A stretch of 64,000 nucleotides of DNA from Teredinibacter purpureus. Lineage in GTDB: Bacteria > Pseudomonadota > Gammaproteobacteria > Pseudomonadales > Cellvibrionaceae. The DNA lies in contig NZ_CP060092.1 of NCBI RefSeq assembly GCF_014217335.1, positions 1,381,501 through 1,445,500 of the forward strand, given 5' to 3'. Under the pieces are notes generated by a model. It was not told the DNA's origin. It was given only the letters and a program-made list of their open reading frames with translations, and did not search any database. The number at the start of each line of letters is the position of its first letter. Positions within the stretch are counted from its first letter, which is position 1. Of the stretch, positions 21,654 through 31,748 are shown piece after piece. The translations under genes were made by a program, and so were the position numbers.

Positions 21654-22535
21654 CTAACGTGTTCCTTCCGCGTTTTCCGCTTCGCTGATAGCGAGCTCAC
21701 GAAAGTCAGTAATATACCCACTTATTTTTTGCTTCATTCGTTTTTGTTGTGCAGGGGTTCGCCCGTTGAGGAGGTCGGCCAGCATGGCATAAGTAATCGA
21801 TTGGTTTTTATCCATTCGTATTTCGAGTTCTTCATTCCATTCGTCCGTATGGACAAATAATAATTTACGAATTGTGGTATCTAGCTGTGCACGGTCTTTG
21901 CGGTGGGTCAGTGCTTCAAGTAACTCTTCAGCCCATATTTCTTGTTGGCGAAGTGTTAAGGCTTCGAATGGCAGCATAGTTTCACTCCACTCGCGCAGTT
22001 TTTGCTTTTGTTCGTCGTTGAAGTTATTTAGGCCGCCGAGAACAAGATGTGATTTGAGTTCGTCGATACGGGCTTTGTACAGCGCAGGTTCATCTATATC
22101 AATAAATTCTTTTTGGTAATCATTTCTTTCTTTTGCGAGCTTCGCCATTAACGCTTTAACTTGATCGTCGCTAAGTGTTGCGGCGAGTTCAATAAATAAC
22201 GGTGTTAAATAATCTAAACAGTCGCCGACCAATACCTGAATACGGTCTGTTTCGTCGTGTACTTGTTGGCCGGTGAGAATGCCTGTGCCAATGCGAATGT
22301 GTAATCCTTCGAGATAGAGTGCATAGCGAGTGAGTTGCGTTTCACGGTGCCAGCTGTGAAATTTATCGAGGTAATTTTTTGCGTATTTTTTTTGCTCACT
22401 ATCGAGGTTAACGTAGCGCTCTATATACCAGAGGGTGGCAAAATCGAGAAAGCTATAGGCGAGTTTTGTTGCGCAGCCATTGAGAATGAAAAGGCAGAAA
22501 AATAGTAGGCTTATTCGTAGACAAAACTTACGCAT
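21654..22535 (-). CDS. DUF6279-type lipoprotein
   Basis: A 293-residue lipoprotein: the signal LRISLLFFCLFILNGC has its Cys at about 21, followed by the block KLAYSFLDFATLWYIERYVNLDSEQK that marks a widespread gammaproteobacterial family of unknown role (DUF6279 by my recollection). The rest is helical and charged, with a repeated pattern of Leu and Glu/Lys. It converges on the NIT-like gene and follows the cytochrome gene after a strong inverted repeat. Confidence 0.75.
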   Translation of the reverse strand: MRKFCLRISLLFFCLFILNGCATKLAYSFLDFATLWYIERYVNLDSEQKKYAKNYLDKFHSWHRETQLTRYALYLEGLHIRIGTGILTGQQVHDETDRIQVLVGDCLDYLTPLFIELAATLSDDQVKALMAKLAKERNDYQKEFIDIDEPALYKARIDELKSHLVLGGLNNFNDEQKQKLREWSETMLPFEALTLRQQEIWAEELLEALTHRKDRAQLDTTIRKLLFVHTDEWNEELEIRMDKNQSITYAMLADLLNGRTPAQQKRMKQKISGYITDFRELAISEAENAEGTR

Positions 22536-22669
22536 GGCTCTTCCGTTGAGTGTGTGGGCAATCTGATGTGCAAAGGAGCAGGATTATATACGACTACGAC
22601 ACCAATAGTCGCGGGCGTAAGTAAGAATGAGTGGTGTAAAATTGTGTAGGAATACAGACGTGGCGGTAA

Positions 22670-22711
22670 CCTAAACACAGTGACGCAAAAATGTGCGTCA
22701 CTGTGTTTAGG
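22670..22711. repeat. 18-bp perfect inverted repeat (hairpin)
   Basis: CCTAAACACAGTGACGCA (22670-22687) and its exact reverse complement (22694-22711) enclose a six-base loop. It lies 12 bases downstream of the cytochrome stop and 130 bases upstream of the lipoprotein gene. A T-run is lacking on the minus strand, so it may be a terminator of unusual form, a message-stabilising stem or a remnant element. Confidence 0.8.
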
Positions 22712-22722
22712 CGGTTGTGGCG

Positions 22723-24639
22723 CTACAAGGTTTTTATGTATTCCACTAACGCCCAGCGATCAACAGTATTGATAGGTGGAAGCGTTTCGGTTTTATAGGT
22801 GCCGTCGCTATTGCGCAGTGGTTTACCGTTGTTATCGAGGGATATAACGGGGGTTATACCGGCAGCGTATTCATGCCCTGCATTCGAGTTGCTCGGTAAG
22901 GCCGTGTTGAACACAAATAGCCCTGGGTAATCTTCCGTAGAGCGCGGTGCGTAGCCAACACGTACGGGGTCGAATTCTCGTTGCCCTGTCGTAAAGGTGT
23001 CGGAACGGCAGTCTTCGCTTTCTGTGGCGCCATTGTCGAGTTGTTCCTGTGAGCATTTGGGTAAAAATAGCTCGTAGAGATTCTGTACTGACCCATTGTG
23101 TAGGTAAGGCGGTGTGGCCCATACGCCATTAAGTGGGCGACCTTTGTAGGCCAGTAGATACTGGGCGGGGTTTGTGTTGTCTTCGAAATCTAATTGGCGA
23201 TCGCCGGTTTGGGCGGGGTTGTCCATGATAGAGACTAAAACATCGAGCATGCGCAAAATGCCGCGATACAGCGCTGGTTTATCTAAATCGGGCTGTGTTA
23301 CTACGCCGCGCCCGGCTTCAGCTAACAGCGGTAATACTTTGCTGTCGACGCCAAATTTTTCTCCGTTGGGTGCTTTATGGTCAACGGGTAGGCCTTTGAA
23401 ATAACCGCTTTTACCCGTGTAAGTGAGGGCGTTCATGACTGTTTGTGGGTCGGTGCCAATAAAGGGCAATGATGCCATTTGAGCTTGAATGGTGCGTTTT
23501 GGATCGGTGCGGTCGATGTCATGATGACATTGGTCGCATCGGTACTGTTTGAAAATCTCGCGCCCTCGTTGTGCGAGAGGTTGGTCGATAGCGGGAAATT
23601 GTTCTGGCCACAAAGGCGATGTCAAACGGGTTAAATGGCGTTCAAGGCGAATGATATTGCGCACATCGACGGAGGATGGGTAGCCGTTATCCTTTGTTTG
23701 TTTTTCCAAGTTCATGGTACCAAATACCCCCATAACTTCTCCTACATTACGGCCTAGCGCACCCGTTTTGGCGTTTTCACTCACGCCATTCCATTGCACG
23801 AAGTCGTGTTGTGGTGTGTCCCACAAAAAGGGGAAGCTTACGGGGGCGCTCGCAGGATTGAAGTTGTTGCCGTCTTTGGGGGTTAAGTGGCCGAGTATAC
23901 GATTGTAAATGCGGCCGAAGGCATCAAGGCGACCATAGCCGTAATGCACCATTTCGCCATCATGGCTGGGTTGGTTGACGGTATTGTAAACATGCTGGCG
24001 TTTACGAGCATGATCAAGAAGTTCACGTGTGAGGGTAAGGTTGCCCTCGCTAGTATCACCAAAAATATTGCGGCTTAAGCGCGTTAACTTGTCGTTGTTG
24101 TTGTAAGAGGCATTGAGTGCTGCTTCTAGCGATATGAGCATACTTTCCATGTCTGAAAGTGACGGGCCACCATCAATACGAATGCCAATACCTTGGTAAT
24201 TAATTTGATTCGTATGGCATGCGGCACAGGTGAAACCAATATAGTCTTTGCCTCGATAGCTGTCTTTTACAAACCCTAGAGGTAAGCCGTTGGGGTTGTC
24301 GTAGCTGGGTTGTTGTACGAGATAGCGATACCGCAGCATGTTTTCTTCGGAGCGAAATAACGCGTTATTGTCGGCTTGCTCTAAGTGGAGAAATAGCGTG
24401 TAGGGGAGCAGGTCGGAGCCTTGGGTGGTGTTGTAAAACCACAAACTATCTAAAGGGGCCCAGTTTTGATCAAGATAAATAATGCTTGAAACGCTGTCGC
24501 CAAAAAAATCAGCTTCAGAGACTTGAGCGCCGCGATCATTTGGCGCTAAAACCCATCGTATTAAGTAAGCAGCGACGGACAGTAAGAAAATAGCGATAAA
24601 TACTTTGAGAATAAATTTTAGGCTAAGTAGTTTCTTCAT
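22723..24639 (-). CDS. RoxA-like dihaem cytochrome c
   Basis: A 638-residue protein with an N-terminal membrane anchor or uncleaved signal (about 8-28) and two haem c motifs, CAACH at 138-142 and CDQCH at 368-372. WFYNTTQGSDLLPY near 67-80 and the wide spacing of the two haems recall the RoxA rubber-oxygenase and dihaem peroxidase superfamily. Members oxidatively cleave polymers or reduce peroxides in the periplasm, or are of unknown role. I cannot tell the substrate. It stands alone with long flanks of about 260 and 190 bases. Confidence 0.75.
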   Translation of the reverse strand: MKKLLSLKFILKVFIAIFLLSVAAYLIRWVLAPNDRGAQVSEADFFGDSVSSIIYLDQNWAPLDSLWFYNTTQGSDLLPYTLFLHLEQADNNALFRSEENMLRYRYLVQQPSYDNPNGLPLGFVKDSYRGKDYIGFTCAACHTNQINYQGIGIRIDGGPSLSDMESMLISLEAALNASYNNNDKLTRLSRNIFGDTSEGNLTLTRELLDHARKRQHVYNTVNQPSHDGEMVHYGYGRLDAFGRIYNRILGHLTPKDGNNFNPASAPVSFPFLWDTPQHDFVQWNGVSENAKTGALGRNVGEVMGVFGTMNLEKQTKDNGYPSSVDVRNIIRLERHLTRLTSPLWPEQFPAIDQPLAQRGREIFKQYRCDQCHHDIDRTDPKRTIQAQMASLPFIGTDPQTVMNALTYTGKSGYFKGLPVDHKAPNGEKFGVDSKVLPLLAEAGRGVVTQPDLDKPALYRGILRMLDVLVSIMDNPAQTGDRQLDFEDNTNPAQYLLAYKGRPLNGVWATPPYLHNGSVQNLYELFLPKCSQEQLDNGATESEDCRSDTFTTGQREFDPVRVGYAPRSTEDYPGLFVFNTALPSNSNAGHEYAAGITPVISLDNNGKPLRNSDGTYKTETLPPINTVDRWALVEYIKTL

Positions 24640-24901
24640 TGGATACCCTTGTATTCGCGTACCTCACGGACTTATTTTTATACGTTGTGTGGCCAAGGAC
24701 GTCATTAAGCGGCCGCACTGCGATCAGCTTGCTTTGTTAAGCGTAGTCGATCTCATGAACTTTGTGAAAATGGGTGTTTATTGGATATGTTGAGCTAGAC
24801 TTTCACTCCTGCCCGAAATAGTCTTTCCTTTAGGTAAGCTTTGATGGCGTGCTATTTTGCGAAATGTTAGACGTTAACGGTGCTGAAGCTTTATGGGTTA
24901 C

Positions 24902-26461
24902 TTAAGGGGCGGTGAACCGGCGGAGGCGAGGGAGAAAACACAGGAGTAGAACGAATAGACTGAAGACAACGATAGGCCAAGAGCCAAGACGACTAAAGAG
25001 CGTTTGCCCGCGCATTAAATAAACGTTGCCGGTAAGTGTTTCTGCGACAAATTGTGTGCCGGTCAGTATGGCTTCGCCTTTTGGCGAAATAATGCCGCTT
25101 AAACCTGTGTTGGTTCCGCGAATAAGGTAACGACCATTTTCGAGGGCACGCATTTGAGCCATCTGAAAATGTTGTAATGGGCCAATCGATTCGCCAAACC
25201 ATGCGTCGTTACTGATGGTGACCATAAGGGGTGCACCGCCTAAATTGTTCGCGACTAAATCGGGATAGACAATTTCATAGCAAATGTAAGGTGCAATGGT
25301 GTAACGATCGGTTTGAATGCCTTTTTGATTGGGTGGGCCGGCCTGAATAATGGAGTTAGGCAAATCAAAAAAGGCAATGAGGCCCCGTAAATATTCCTCT
25401 AGCGGCACATACTCGCCAAATGGCACTAAGCGTTGTTTGAAGTAAATATTATTCGCCGCGCCAGCCCCGAAAATAGCATTGTAAAAAGTATTGGGTTTGT
25501 CGTCGTCGTAGAGTATGCCGCTAATGAGCGCGGTGTTGTGATCGGCTGCGCGTAGGTTTAAGTCTTGAATAAAGTCGCTAGCATCGTGATACATCAGAGG
25601 AATGGAGGCTTCGGGCCACACAATCAGATCGGACTGCCAATGCTCTTCTGTTAATTCGAGTAATTGATTCGAAATGGCGGTGCGGTAAAACGGATTCCAT
25701 TTTACTTCGAGCGGGATGTTCGGTTGCACAATGCTAACGGTGAGTTTGTCGTGCTCGGTTGTTGTCGTCCATTCAACGGCTTTTAGATAAAGGCCAGCGA
25801 GCCAAAGTGCGGCGGTAAGTGATACGGCAATACCGGCGTGTAGCCGAGTGTGCCTGCGGTTAAATAGGCTAACGCAATAACATAGAGCCGTTGCGCTGAA
25901 CACGACGATAAACGAGACCCCATAAACGCCCAGCACGGGCGCCCAGCCGGAGAGCCAGGTGTCAATGTGCCCGTACCCGATATAGAGCCACGGAAAACCG
26001 GTTAAAAACCAGCTGCGTAGCCATTCGCCTAGCACCCAAATGGCTGGAAAACTAAAGAGAAAATAGAGGCGGCCTAAAGCGCAATACCGTTGGTAAATAT
26101 AAAAAGGGATAGAAAAAACCAGCGCTAAAAATGCGACAAATAGAAATGTCATGAGCACGGCTAGCGCCGCGGAGGTATAGCCAAAATCGTGAATGCTAAC
26201 GTAGACCCACGATACGCCGCAGCCATAGAGGCCCAAGCCGAAACTAAGGCTGCGCAGCCACGCGTGTTTTGGATTTAGGCCCTGCAACGAAAACCCAAAG
26301 ATGGCAATACCGACAATGGCGATAGGCCAGTAATCATAGGGTGCTAGCGACAGAGGCACGAGGGCGCCGGCAATAAGTGCGGCTGCGTGCGCGGCCCATT
26401 GTCTGGTGCGGCTAGCGTGAAGGGCTGGCGTGTCGGAAGGTCGCATGGAATAAACCGGCAT
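24902..26461 (-). CDS. lnt: Apolipoprotein N-acyltransferase
   Basis: Lnt adds the third acyl chain to lipoproteins in the inner membrane. The 519-residue protein has about six N-terminal membrane helices, then a nitrilase-like periplasmic domain with the triad Glu in VWPEASIPLMY, Lys in FKQRLVPFGEYVP and Cys in APYICYEIVYPD, and a last membrane helix. The start is uncertain: ATG 26461 and ATG 26446 both lack a clear ribosome site. It follows corC by 31 bases in the usual miaB-ybeZ-ybeY-corC-lnt order. Confidence 0.95.
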   Translation of the reverse strand: MPVYSMRPSDTPALHASRTRQWAAHAAALIAGALVPLSLAPYDYWPIAIVGIAIFGFSLQGLNPKHAWLRSLSFGLGLYGCGVSWVYVSIHDFGYTSAALAVLMTFLFVAFLALVFSIPFYIYQRYCALGRLYFLFSFPAIWVLGEWLRSWFLTGFPWLYIGYGHIDTWLSGWAPVLGVYGVSFIVVFSATALCYCVSLFNRRHTRLHAGIAVSLTAALWLAGLYLKAVEWTTTTEHDKLTVSIVQPNIPLEVKWNPFYRTAISNQLLELTEEHWQSDLIVWPEASIPLMYHDASDFIQDLNLRAADHNTALISGILYDDDKPNTFYNAIFGAGAANNIYFKQRLVPFGEYVPLEEYLRGLIAFFDLPNSIIQAGPPNQKGIQTDRYTIAPYICYEIVYPDLVANNLGGAPLMVTISNDAWFGESIGPLQHFQMAQMRALENGRYLIRGTNTGLSGIISPKGEAILTGTQFVAETLTGNVYLMRGQTLFSRLGSWPIVVFSLFVLLLCFLPRLRRFTAP

Positions 26462-26492
26462 TGTGGGGGTAGATAGCCTTTATTAGGTGATG

Positions 26493-27359
26493 TTACTCAT
26501 CGTCATTGGCTAGCGTTGCGCGCAATAAGTGTACTTGGCGATTGTCGGAATACAGTACCCGAAAGGTGAATTTACCCAGTGTGACGGTTTCGTTACGGCT
26601 AGGCATGTGGCCAAAGGCTTGGGTAATAATGCCACCGATGGTGTCGAATTCGTCATCACTAATTTTGGCTTTAAAGTAAGTGTTAAATTCTTCTATTGGC
26701 GTGAGGGCTTTTAAAATGAATTCGGAGGTCGATACCTGACGAATAAAATCTTCGTTGTCTTCGTCGGTTTCGTCTTCTATTTCGCCCACTATTTCTTCGA
26801 GAATATCTTCGATGGTCACAAGGCCTGAGATCCCACCGTACTCATCGATAACCAACGCCATGTGATAGCGGTTTTCTCGAAATTCTTTTAGCAGTACATT
26901 CAGGCGTTTACTTTCGGGGATTATGTTGGCCGTTCGTAGTTCTGATTCCCATCGAAAGCTGTCTTGACCGCTCAGTATAAGTGGCAGAAGATCTTTGGCG
27001 AGTAATATACCTTTAATGTCGTCACTGGACTCGCCTATCACAGGGAATCGGGAGTGGCCTGTTTCGATCACTTTGGGTAAGAATTCAGCGGGGCTTTCTT
27101 CCGCCTTAATAACCACCATTTGTGAGCGTGGCACCATGATTTCGCGGACTTGCAGTTTCGCTACATCGAGGGCGCCTTCGATAATACTGAGAGCTTCCTG
27201 ATCGACCACTTTATTGTTCGCAGCGCCCTTAATTATATCCAGTAGCTCTGCTCGGGATTTGGGTTCGCTGGCAAAATTGGCAAACAATCGTTCTAGCCAA
27301 GATCGTTTATGAAGGGGCTCGTCTGGTGACGAGCGGCTACTCGAGGGGTCTTCCGACAT
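26493..27359 (-). CDS. corC: CorC/YbeX family CBS-domain protein
   Basis: A 288-residue soluble protein with two CBS domains (REIMVPRSQMVVI about 73-85; IIPESKRLNVLLKEF about 150) and a C-terminal CorC_HlyC domain (FNTYFKAKISDDEFDTIGGIITQAFGHMPS in parts). E. coli CorC was linked to magnesium/cobalt efflux and, more recently, to ribosome quality; the exact role is unsettled. It sits between ybeY and lnt. Confidence 0.93.
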   Translation of the reverse strand: MSEDPSSSRSSPDEPLHKRSWLERLFANFASEPKSRAELLDIIKGAANNKVVDQEALSIIEGALDVAKLQVREIMVPRSQMVVIKAEESPAEFLPKVIETGHSRFPVIGESSDDIKGILLAKDLLPLILSGQDSFRWESELRTANIIPESKRLNVLLKEFRENRYHMALVIDEYGGISGLVTIEDILEEIVGEIEDETDEDNEDFIRQVSTSEFILKALTPIEEFNTYFKAKISDDEFDTIGGIITQAFGHMPSRNETVTLGKFTFRVLYSDNRQVHLLRATLANDDE

Positions 27360-27394
27360 TATATTAGTGGTCTCCTGCCATAATGGGCAGCAAT

Positions 27395-27886
27395 TTATCG
27401 TTCATAGGGCGGTGGGAAGTCCAGCGCTGTGAGTATGGTCGTTTCGAGTGCTTCCATTTCTTCTGCCGCTTCGTCTTTAATATGGTCGAAGCCTAAAAGA
27501 TGCAAACACCCATGGATAACCATATGGGCCCAGTGTGCGCGTACACTCTTGCCTTGTGCGAGCGCTTCTCGGGCAACAACTTGGGCGCAGATAACTAAAT
27601 CGCCCAATAAGTCGAGCTCTACTTCTGGCGGCAAATCGCAGGGGAAGGATAATACATTGGTTGGAGCGTCTTTATGACGGTATTGGTTGTTTAACGTTTG
27701 GCTTTCATCTTCGTCGACAATACGTATGCTCAAATTGGGGTTTTCGCTTGGGGTGCTGGCTTGCGTCGACATCATATGCTTTGGCGCAAGGCAGGCCGAC
27801 GCCCAAAGTTTGAGTTCGTCTTCGCTCGGTAGGTCTTTATCGGCGATGGCAGAGGCATTTTCGATATCGAGATGTAATGTTGTCAT
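27395..27886 (-). CDS. ybeY: Endoribonuclease YbeY
   Basis: YbeY is a metal-dependent endoribonuclease acting in 16S rRNA 3'-end maturation and ribosome quality control. The 163-residue protein carries the zinc motif [11 protein letters not shown] (about 131-141) and the family stretch [16 protein letters not shown]. It ends 35 bases before corC and begins 12 bases after the ybeZ stop. Confidence 0.95.
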   Translation of the reverse strand: MTTLHLDIENASAIADKDLPSEDELKLWASACLAPKHMMSTQASTPSENPNLSIRIVDEDESQTLNNQYRHKDAPTNVLSFPCDLPPEVELDLLGDLVICAQVVAREALAQGKSVRAHWAHMVIHGCLHLLGFDHIKDEAAEEMEALETTILTALDFPPPYER

Positions 27887-27898
27887 AAGAATAGGTTC

Positions 27899-28894
27899 TT
27901 ATTGTTCGTTTTCGGCTCGCTTCTCTGCTGCATCATAAGCCTCAACGATTCGTTGGACAATGGGGTGGCGCACAACGTCTTTTGCAGTGAATACAGTAAA
28001 ACTCACGCCATCAACACCGTCTAATACGCCAACGGCGTGTTTCAAACCGGAAGCAATGCCTCTAGGTAAGTCAATTTGTGAGGGGTCACCGGTAATCACG
28101 GCCGTAGAGCCAAAACCAATACGAGTGAGGAACATTTTCATCTGCTCACGCGTGGTGTTTTGGCTTTCATCCAGAATCACAAAGGAGTTATTCAGTGTGC
28201 GGCCTCGCATATAGGCCAGTGGGGCCACTTCAATAACGTTGCGTTCGATAAATTTAGCGACGGTTTCAAAGCCTAGCATCTCGTAGAGTGCGTCGTACAA
28301 AGGGCGTAGGTAGGGGTCAACTTTTTGTGCTAGGTCACCCGGCAAGAACCCCAGTTTTTCGCCTGCTTCTACGGCGGGGCGTACGAGCAGTATGCGTTCG
28401 ACTTCATCTTTCAGCAATGCTTCAACGCCACAAGCGACAGCAAGGTAGGTTTTGCCTGTACCGGCGGGGCCAATACCAAAATTAATGTCGTGGGTACGTA
28501 CTGACATAACATAGCCCAACTGATTGTCGCCGCGGGGCTTAACGGTAATTTTTTTGGTGCGAATAATACTGGCTGTATCGATGGCACTTTTTACATCGTC
28601 GACGGCTGCTGATCCCATGTTGGATTCCTGTATGGCCAAATGAACTTCATCGGGCGTTAAGTCTCCGTCGCCGGCGGTTTGACGGTAGAGTTGCTGGATG
28701 ACCTTGACGGCGCTCGGGGCGTTTAACCCTTGCACATTGAAACTGGTGCCGCGGCTCTTAATCTGAACGTGCAGGCGCTCTTCTATTTGCTTTAGGTGAG
28801 CGCCAAATTGACCACTGAGTATAGCGAGGCGACGAGAGTCGTTGGGTTCCAGCGATAAGCTGATGGATTCGGAACTTGTTTCAGTTGTATTCAA
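27899..28894 (-). CDS. ybeZ: PhoH-family ATPase YbeZ
   Basis: A 331-residue PhoH-like P-loop protein: Walker A in GIGPAGTGKTYLAVAC (about 140-155) and Walker B-like NSFVILDESQNTTREQ. YbeZ works with YbeY in ribosome maturation and is thought to be an ATPase or helicase. The start appears to be TTG at 28894, with no clear ribosome site; no better ATG is available near the N-terminus expected for the family. Confidence 0.94.
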   Translation of the reverse strand: MNTTETSSESISLSLEPNDSRRLAILSGQFGAHLKQIEERLHVQIKSRGTSFNVQGLNAPSAVKVIQQLYRQTAGDGDLTPDEVHLAIQESNMGSAAVDDVKSAIDTASIIRTKKITVKPRGDNQLGYVMSVRTHDINFGIGPAGTGKTYLAVACGVEALLKDEVERILLVRPAVEAGEKLGFLPGDLAQKVDPYLRPLYDALYEMLGFETVAKFIERNVIEVAPLAYMRGRTLNNSFVILDESQNTTREQMKMFLTRIGFGSTAVITGDPSQIDLPRGIASGLKHAVGVLDGVDGVSFTVFTAKDVVRHPIVQRIVEAYDAAEKRAENEQ

Positions 28895-28943
28895 AGGGGG
28901 TACTTGTTCTCTTAGTTCGGCGTGTATTACCGGAGCATTTAAA

Positions 28944-28970
28944 CGTTAAAGCGGTTTTGCCGCTTTAACG
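28944..28970. repeat. 11-bp perfect hairpin between miaB and ybeZ
   Basis: CGTTAAAGCGG and its reverse complement enclose a five-base loop. It lies between the miaB stop and the ybeZ start; on the minus strand it is followed by TTTAAA, so it could act as a weak terminator or attenuator within the operon. Confidence 0.6.
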
Positions 28971-29017
28971 AGATGTTGTTTTACTTGCAGTGATGGCTAG
29001 CCTACCGCAAATCACGG

Positions 29018-30376
29018 CTATTCTTCTAGCTCAGAACCTAACAATATGCCACGCAGTGAATTGGGTAGCGCTTCTTCTATTAATATATCGGCAAACTTCC
29101 CAATGAGTTGCGGCTGATCACACCGGAAATTAACAACGCGGTTGTTTTCGGTACGGCCAGACAGTTGTCCGGGATCTTTTTTGCTATACCCCGTTACGAG
29201 TACGCGCTCGGTATTGCCCACCATACGACGAGCAATTTCCTGAGCTTGCTGGTTGATACGCATTTGCAGAATTTTTAAACGCTCTTTCTTTGTGGATTCT
29301 GATGTTTCATCTTTTAGGTCGGCAGCCGGTGTGCCGGGGCGAGGGCTGTAGATAAAACTAAAGGAGAGGTCAAAGCCTACATCGGCGATTAACTTCATCG
29401 TGGCTTCGAAGTCGGCCTCGGTTTCGCCGGGGAAACCCACAATAAAATCAGAGGAGAAACATATATCGGGGCGCACTTCGCGTAATCGACGCATCTTGGA
29501 TTTGTATTCGAGCGCCGTATGGCCGCGCTTCATAGCCATTAGTATACGGTCTGAACCGCTTTGCACCGGCAGGTGTAAATGGCTTACAAGCTCGGGTACC
29601 TCTGCATAGACCTGGATAAGGCTATCGGTGAACTCAACAGGGTGCGAGGTGGTAAAACGAATGCGATCAATGCCGTCGATTTTGGCAATGAGCGTAATAA
29701 GCTCCGCTAAATCGACAATGCCGTCGTCACTTTCGCCACGGAAGGCGTTGACATTCTGGCCAAGCAAATTCACTTCGCGTACGTTTTGAGCCGCTAAGTG
29801 CGCAACTTCATTGAGCACATCGGCGGTGGGGCGACTGACTTCTTCACCACGGGTATAAGGCACAACACAAAAAGTGCAGTATTTCGAGCAGCCTTCCATG
29901 ATAGAGACAAACGCAGAAGGGCCATCGGCCTCTGGTTTTGGGAGATTGTCGAACTTTTCGATCTCTGGAAAGCTGATATCGACAACCACTGCGCCCTTAT
30001 CTCGGGGCGTTTCGATCATTTCCGGTAGACGGTGTAGTGTTTGTGGCCCAAATATAAGGTCGACAAAAGGAGCGCGTTTGGCAATTGCCGCACCTTCTTG
30101 GCTGGCAACACAACCCCCTACTCCGATTACAAGGTTGGGGTTTTTAGCCTTTAGGTTTTTCCAGCGGCCGAGTTGATGAAAGAGCTTTTCCTGCGCTTTT
30201 TCACGAATGGAGCACGTGTTGACGAGCAGAACATCCGCTTCTTCGGGGTTGTCTGTGGGCTCCATCTGATGGGAAGCCCCCAGTAAGTCCTGCATGCGAG
30301 CTGAATCGTATTCATTCATCTGGCAGCCGTGAGTCTGGATAAAGAGTTTTTTCGTGGGCGTACTAGTGTCGGACAT
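29018..30376 (-). CDS. miaB: tRNA-2-methylthio-N6-dimethylallyladenosine synthase
   Basis: MiaB is the radical-SAM methylthiotransferase acting on i6A37 of tRNA. The 452-residue protein has three domains: UPF0004 with Cys residues in [22 protein letters not shown] and [11 protein letters not shown]; the radical-SAM core with [16 protein letters not shown]; and a C-terminal TRAM domain ([21 protein letters not shown]). It heads the leftward miaB-ybeZYX-lnt block. Confidence 0.97.
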   Translation of the reverse strand: MSDTSTPTKKLFIQTHGCQMNEYDSARMQDLLGASHQMEPTDNPEEADVLLVNTCSIREKAQEKLFHQLGRWKNLKAKNPNLVIGVGGCVASQEGAAIAKRAPFVDLIFGPQTLHRLPEMIETPRDKGAVVVDISFPEIEKFDNLPKPEADGPSAFVSIMEGCSKYCTFCVVPYTRGEEVSRPTADVLNEVAHLAAQNVREVNLLGQNVNAFRGESDDGIVDLAELITLIAKIDGIDRIRFTTSHPVEFTDSLIQVYAEVPELVSHLHLPVQSGSDRILMAMKRGHTALEYKSKMRRLREVRPDICFSSDFIVGFPGETEADFEATMKLIADVGFDLSFSFIYSPRPGTPAADLKDETSESTKKERLKILQMRINQQAQEIARRMVGNTERVLVTGYSKKDPGQLSGRTENNRVVNFRCDQPQLIGKFADILIEEALPNSLRGILLGSELEE

Positions 30377-30560
30377 GGACTTCTCAGGGAGTTATAGGCT
30401 GTTCAAAAATCGAGCGCGCATTATAACGGTAGGTTGACGGGTTTCCCAGCTTGTTTTTCAAGGAACTAGGCCCATATTGTGGTAATCTTCAAGTCTATTT
30501 TGCGCGGCAGTAAACCCGCAGTATTTGGCGGTGTATAGCGCACCCGAGGTTATATATTAC

Positions 30561-30896
30561 ATGGCATCCACTCCCGTTTTTAAAGTTGTGTTCTACAACC
30601 GTAACGAAGTCTACGAAGTTTACGCTAAAGCGATTTATCAAAGTGAAATGTACGGATTCATCGAAATTGAAGAATTCGTCTTTGGCGAGCGCACTCAGCT
30701 GGTTGTCGACCCGGGTGAAGAGAAGCTCAAAAGTGAATTCAGTGGCGTAAAACGTTCGTTTATTCCTATGCACAGCGTCATACGTATAGATGAAGTTGAA
30801 AAAACAGGTGCGGGAAAAGTGAGCGCCGTTAAGTCCGGCGATAAAATAGCGCAATTTCCTTTTCCATCCCCCGTACCAAAACCGAATAAAGATTAG
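30561..30896 (+). CDS. DUF1820 family protein
   Basis: A 111-residue soluble protein. The segments FKVVFYNRNEVYEVYAK, QSEMYGFIEIEEFVFGE and FIPMHSVIRIDEVEK match the DUF1820 family found in many gammaproteobacteria, of unknown function. ATG 30561 is chosen at the conserved N-terminus, with GAGG upstream at a loose spacing. The stop is three bases before the ATG of the hydrolase gene, so they form an operon. Confidence 0.85.
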   Translation: MASTPVFKVVFYNRNEVYEVYAKAIYQSEMYGFIEIEEFVFGERTQLVVDPGEEKLKSEFSGVKRSFIPMHSVIRIDEVEKTGAGKVSAVKSGDKIAQFPFPSPVPKPNKD

Positions 30897-30899
30897 GGC

Positions 30900-31658
30900 A
30901 TGCCGTTACATGTAAAAGAGGCTGGGGCGGGCAAGCCCGTGGTGCTCATACATGGTTTGTTCGGGTCTCTAGAGAATTTGGGGGGGCTTGCGCGGCAATT
31001 GGCCGAGCACTATCACGTGTTTTCACTCGATTTACCTAATCACGGCCGCTCACAGCATACCGAAGACACCAGCTTGTCACAGATGGCTGATAGCGTATTT
31101 CGTTGGTTGAACGCGCAACCTTTTCAGCACGCGAGCTTTATTGGCCACTCGTTAGGCGGCAAAGTGGCGATGGAGCTTGCGCTCTGCCATCCCGAAAAAG
31201 TCGATCGTTTGGCCGTGTTAGATATTGCACCGGTGCATTATGCGCCTCATCACGAGCAGGTATTTAAAGGCTTGTTATCACTTCAGCCGGCTACACTGCC
31301 CAGCCGCAGTGAGGCTGATGCGCAATTGTCTGCCTATGTGCCGGAGCTTCCAATACGTAGTTTTTTGCTAAAAAACTTGGTCAGGCAGGAACAGGGGTTT
31401 GGTTGGCGCATGAATTTGCCAACGTTACATCGGCATTATGCCCGTTTGGTGAGCGGTAATCGCCGAGGGCAGGTCTATAAAGGGAATACTTTGTTTTTGA
31501 AAGGAGGCAATTCGGATTATATCGGTGAGCAGCACCGAGACGAAATCCTCAGTCGTTTTCCGAACGCAAAGGTGAAGATAGTGGCGGGTACGGGGCATTG
31601 GCTACATGCCGATAAGCCCGATTTGGTGGCTCGATTGTTACAGCGATTTTTGCTGTAA
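30900..31658 (+). CDS. YbfF-like alpha/beta-fold hydrolase
   Basis: A 252-residue alpha/beta hydrolase with oxyanion-hole region VVLIHGLFGSLENLGGLA (about 15-32), nucleophile elbow GHSLGGK (about 82-88), Asp in ILSRFPNA/KGGNSDYI region and catalytic His in GTGHWLHADKPD. It resembles the esterase YbfF, whose natural substrate may be acyl-CoA or short esters. It is translated just after DUF1820. Confidence 0.85.
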   Translation: MPLHVKEAGAGKPVVLIHGLFGSLENLGGLARQLAEHYHVFSLDLPNHGRSQHTEDTSLSQMADSVFRWLNAQPFQHASFIGHSLGGKVAMELALCHPEKVDRLAVLDIAPVHYAPHHEQVFKGLLSLQPATLPSRSEADAQLSAYVPELPIRSFLLKNLVRQEQGFGWRMNLPTLHRHYARLVSGNRRGQVYKGNTLFLKGGNSDYIGEQHRDEILSRFPNAKVKIVAGTGHWLHADKPDLVARLLQRFLL

Positions 31659-31748
31659 GAGTGGGGTAGGCATTGCCGCTCGCTCTAGGGTGCTGCAATG
31701 ATAAAGTTTAACTAGCTTCCTTAATAATAAAAAACTTACGGCGTTTAG

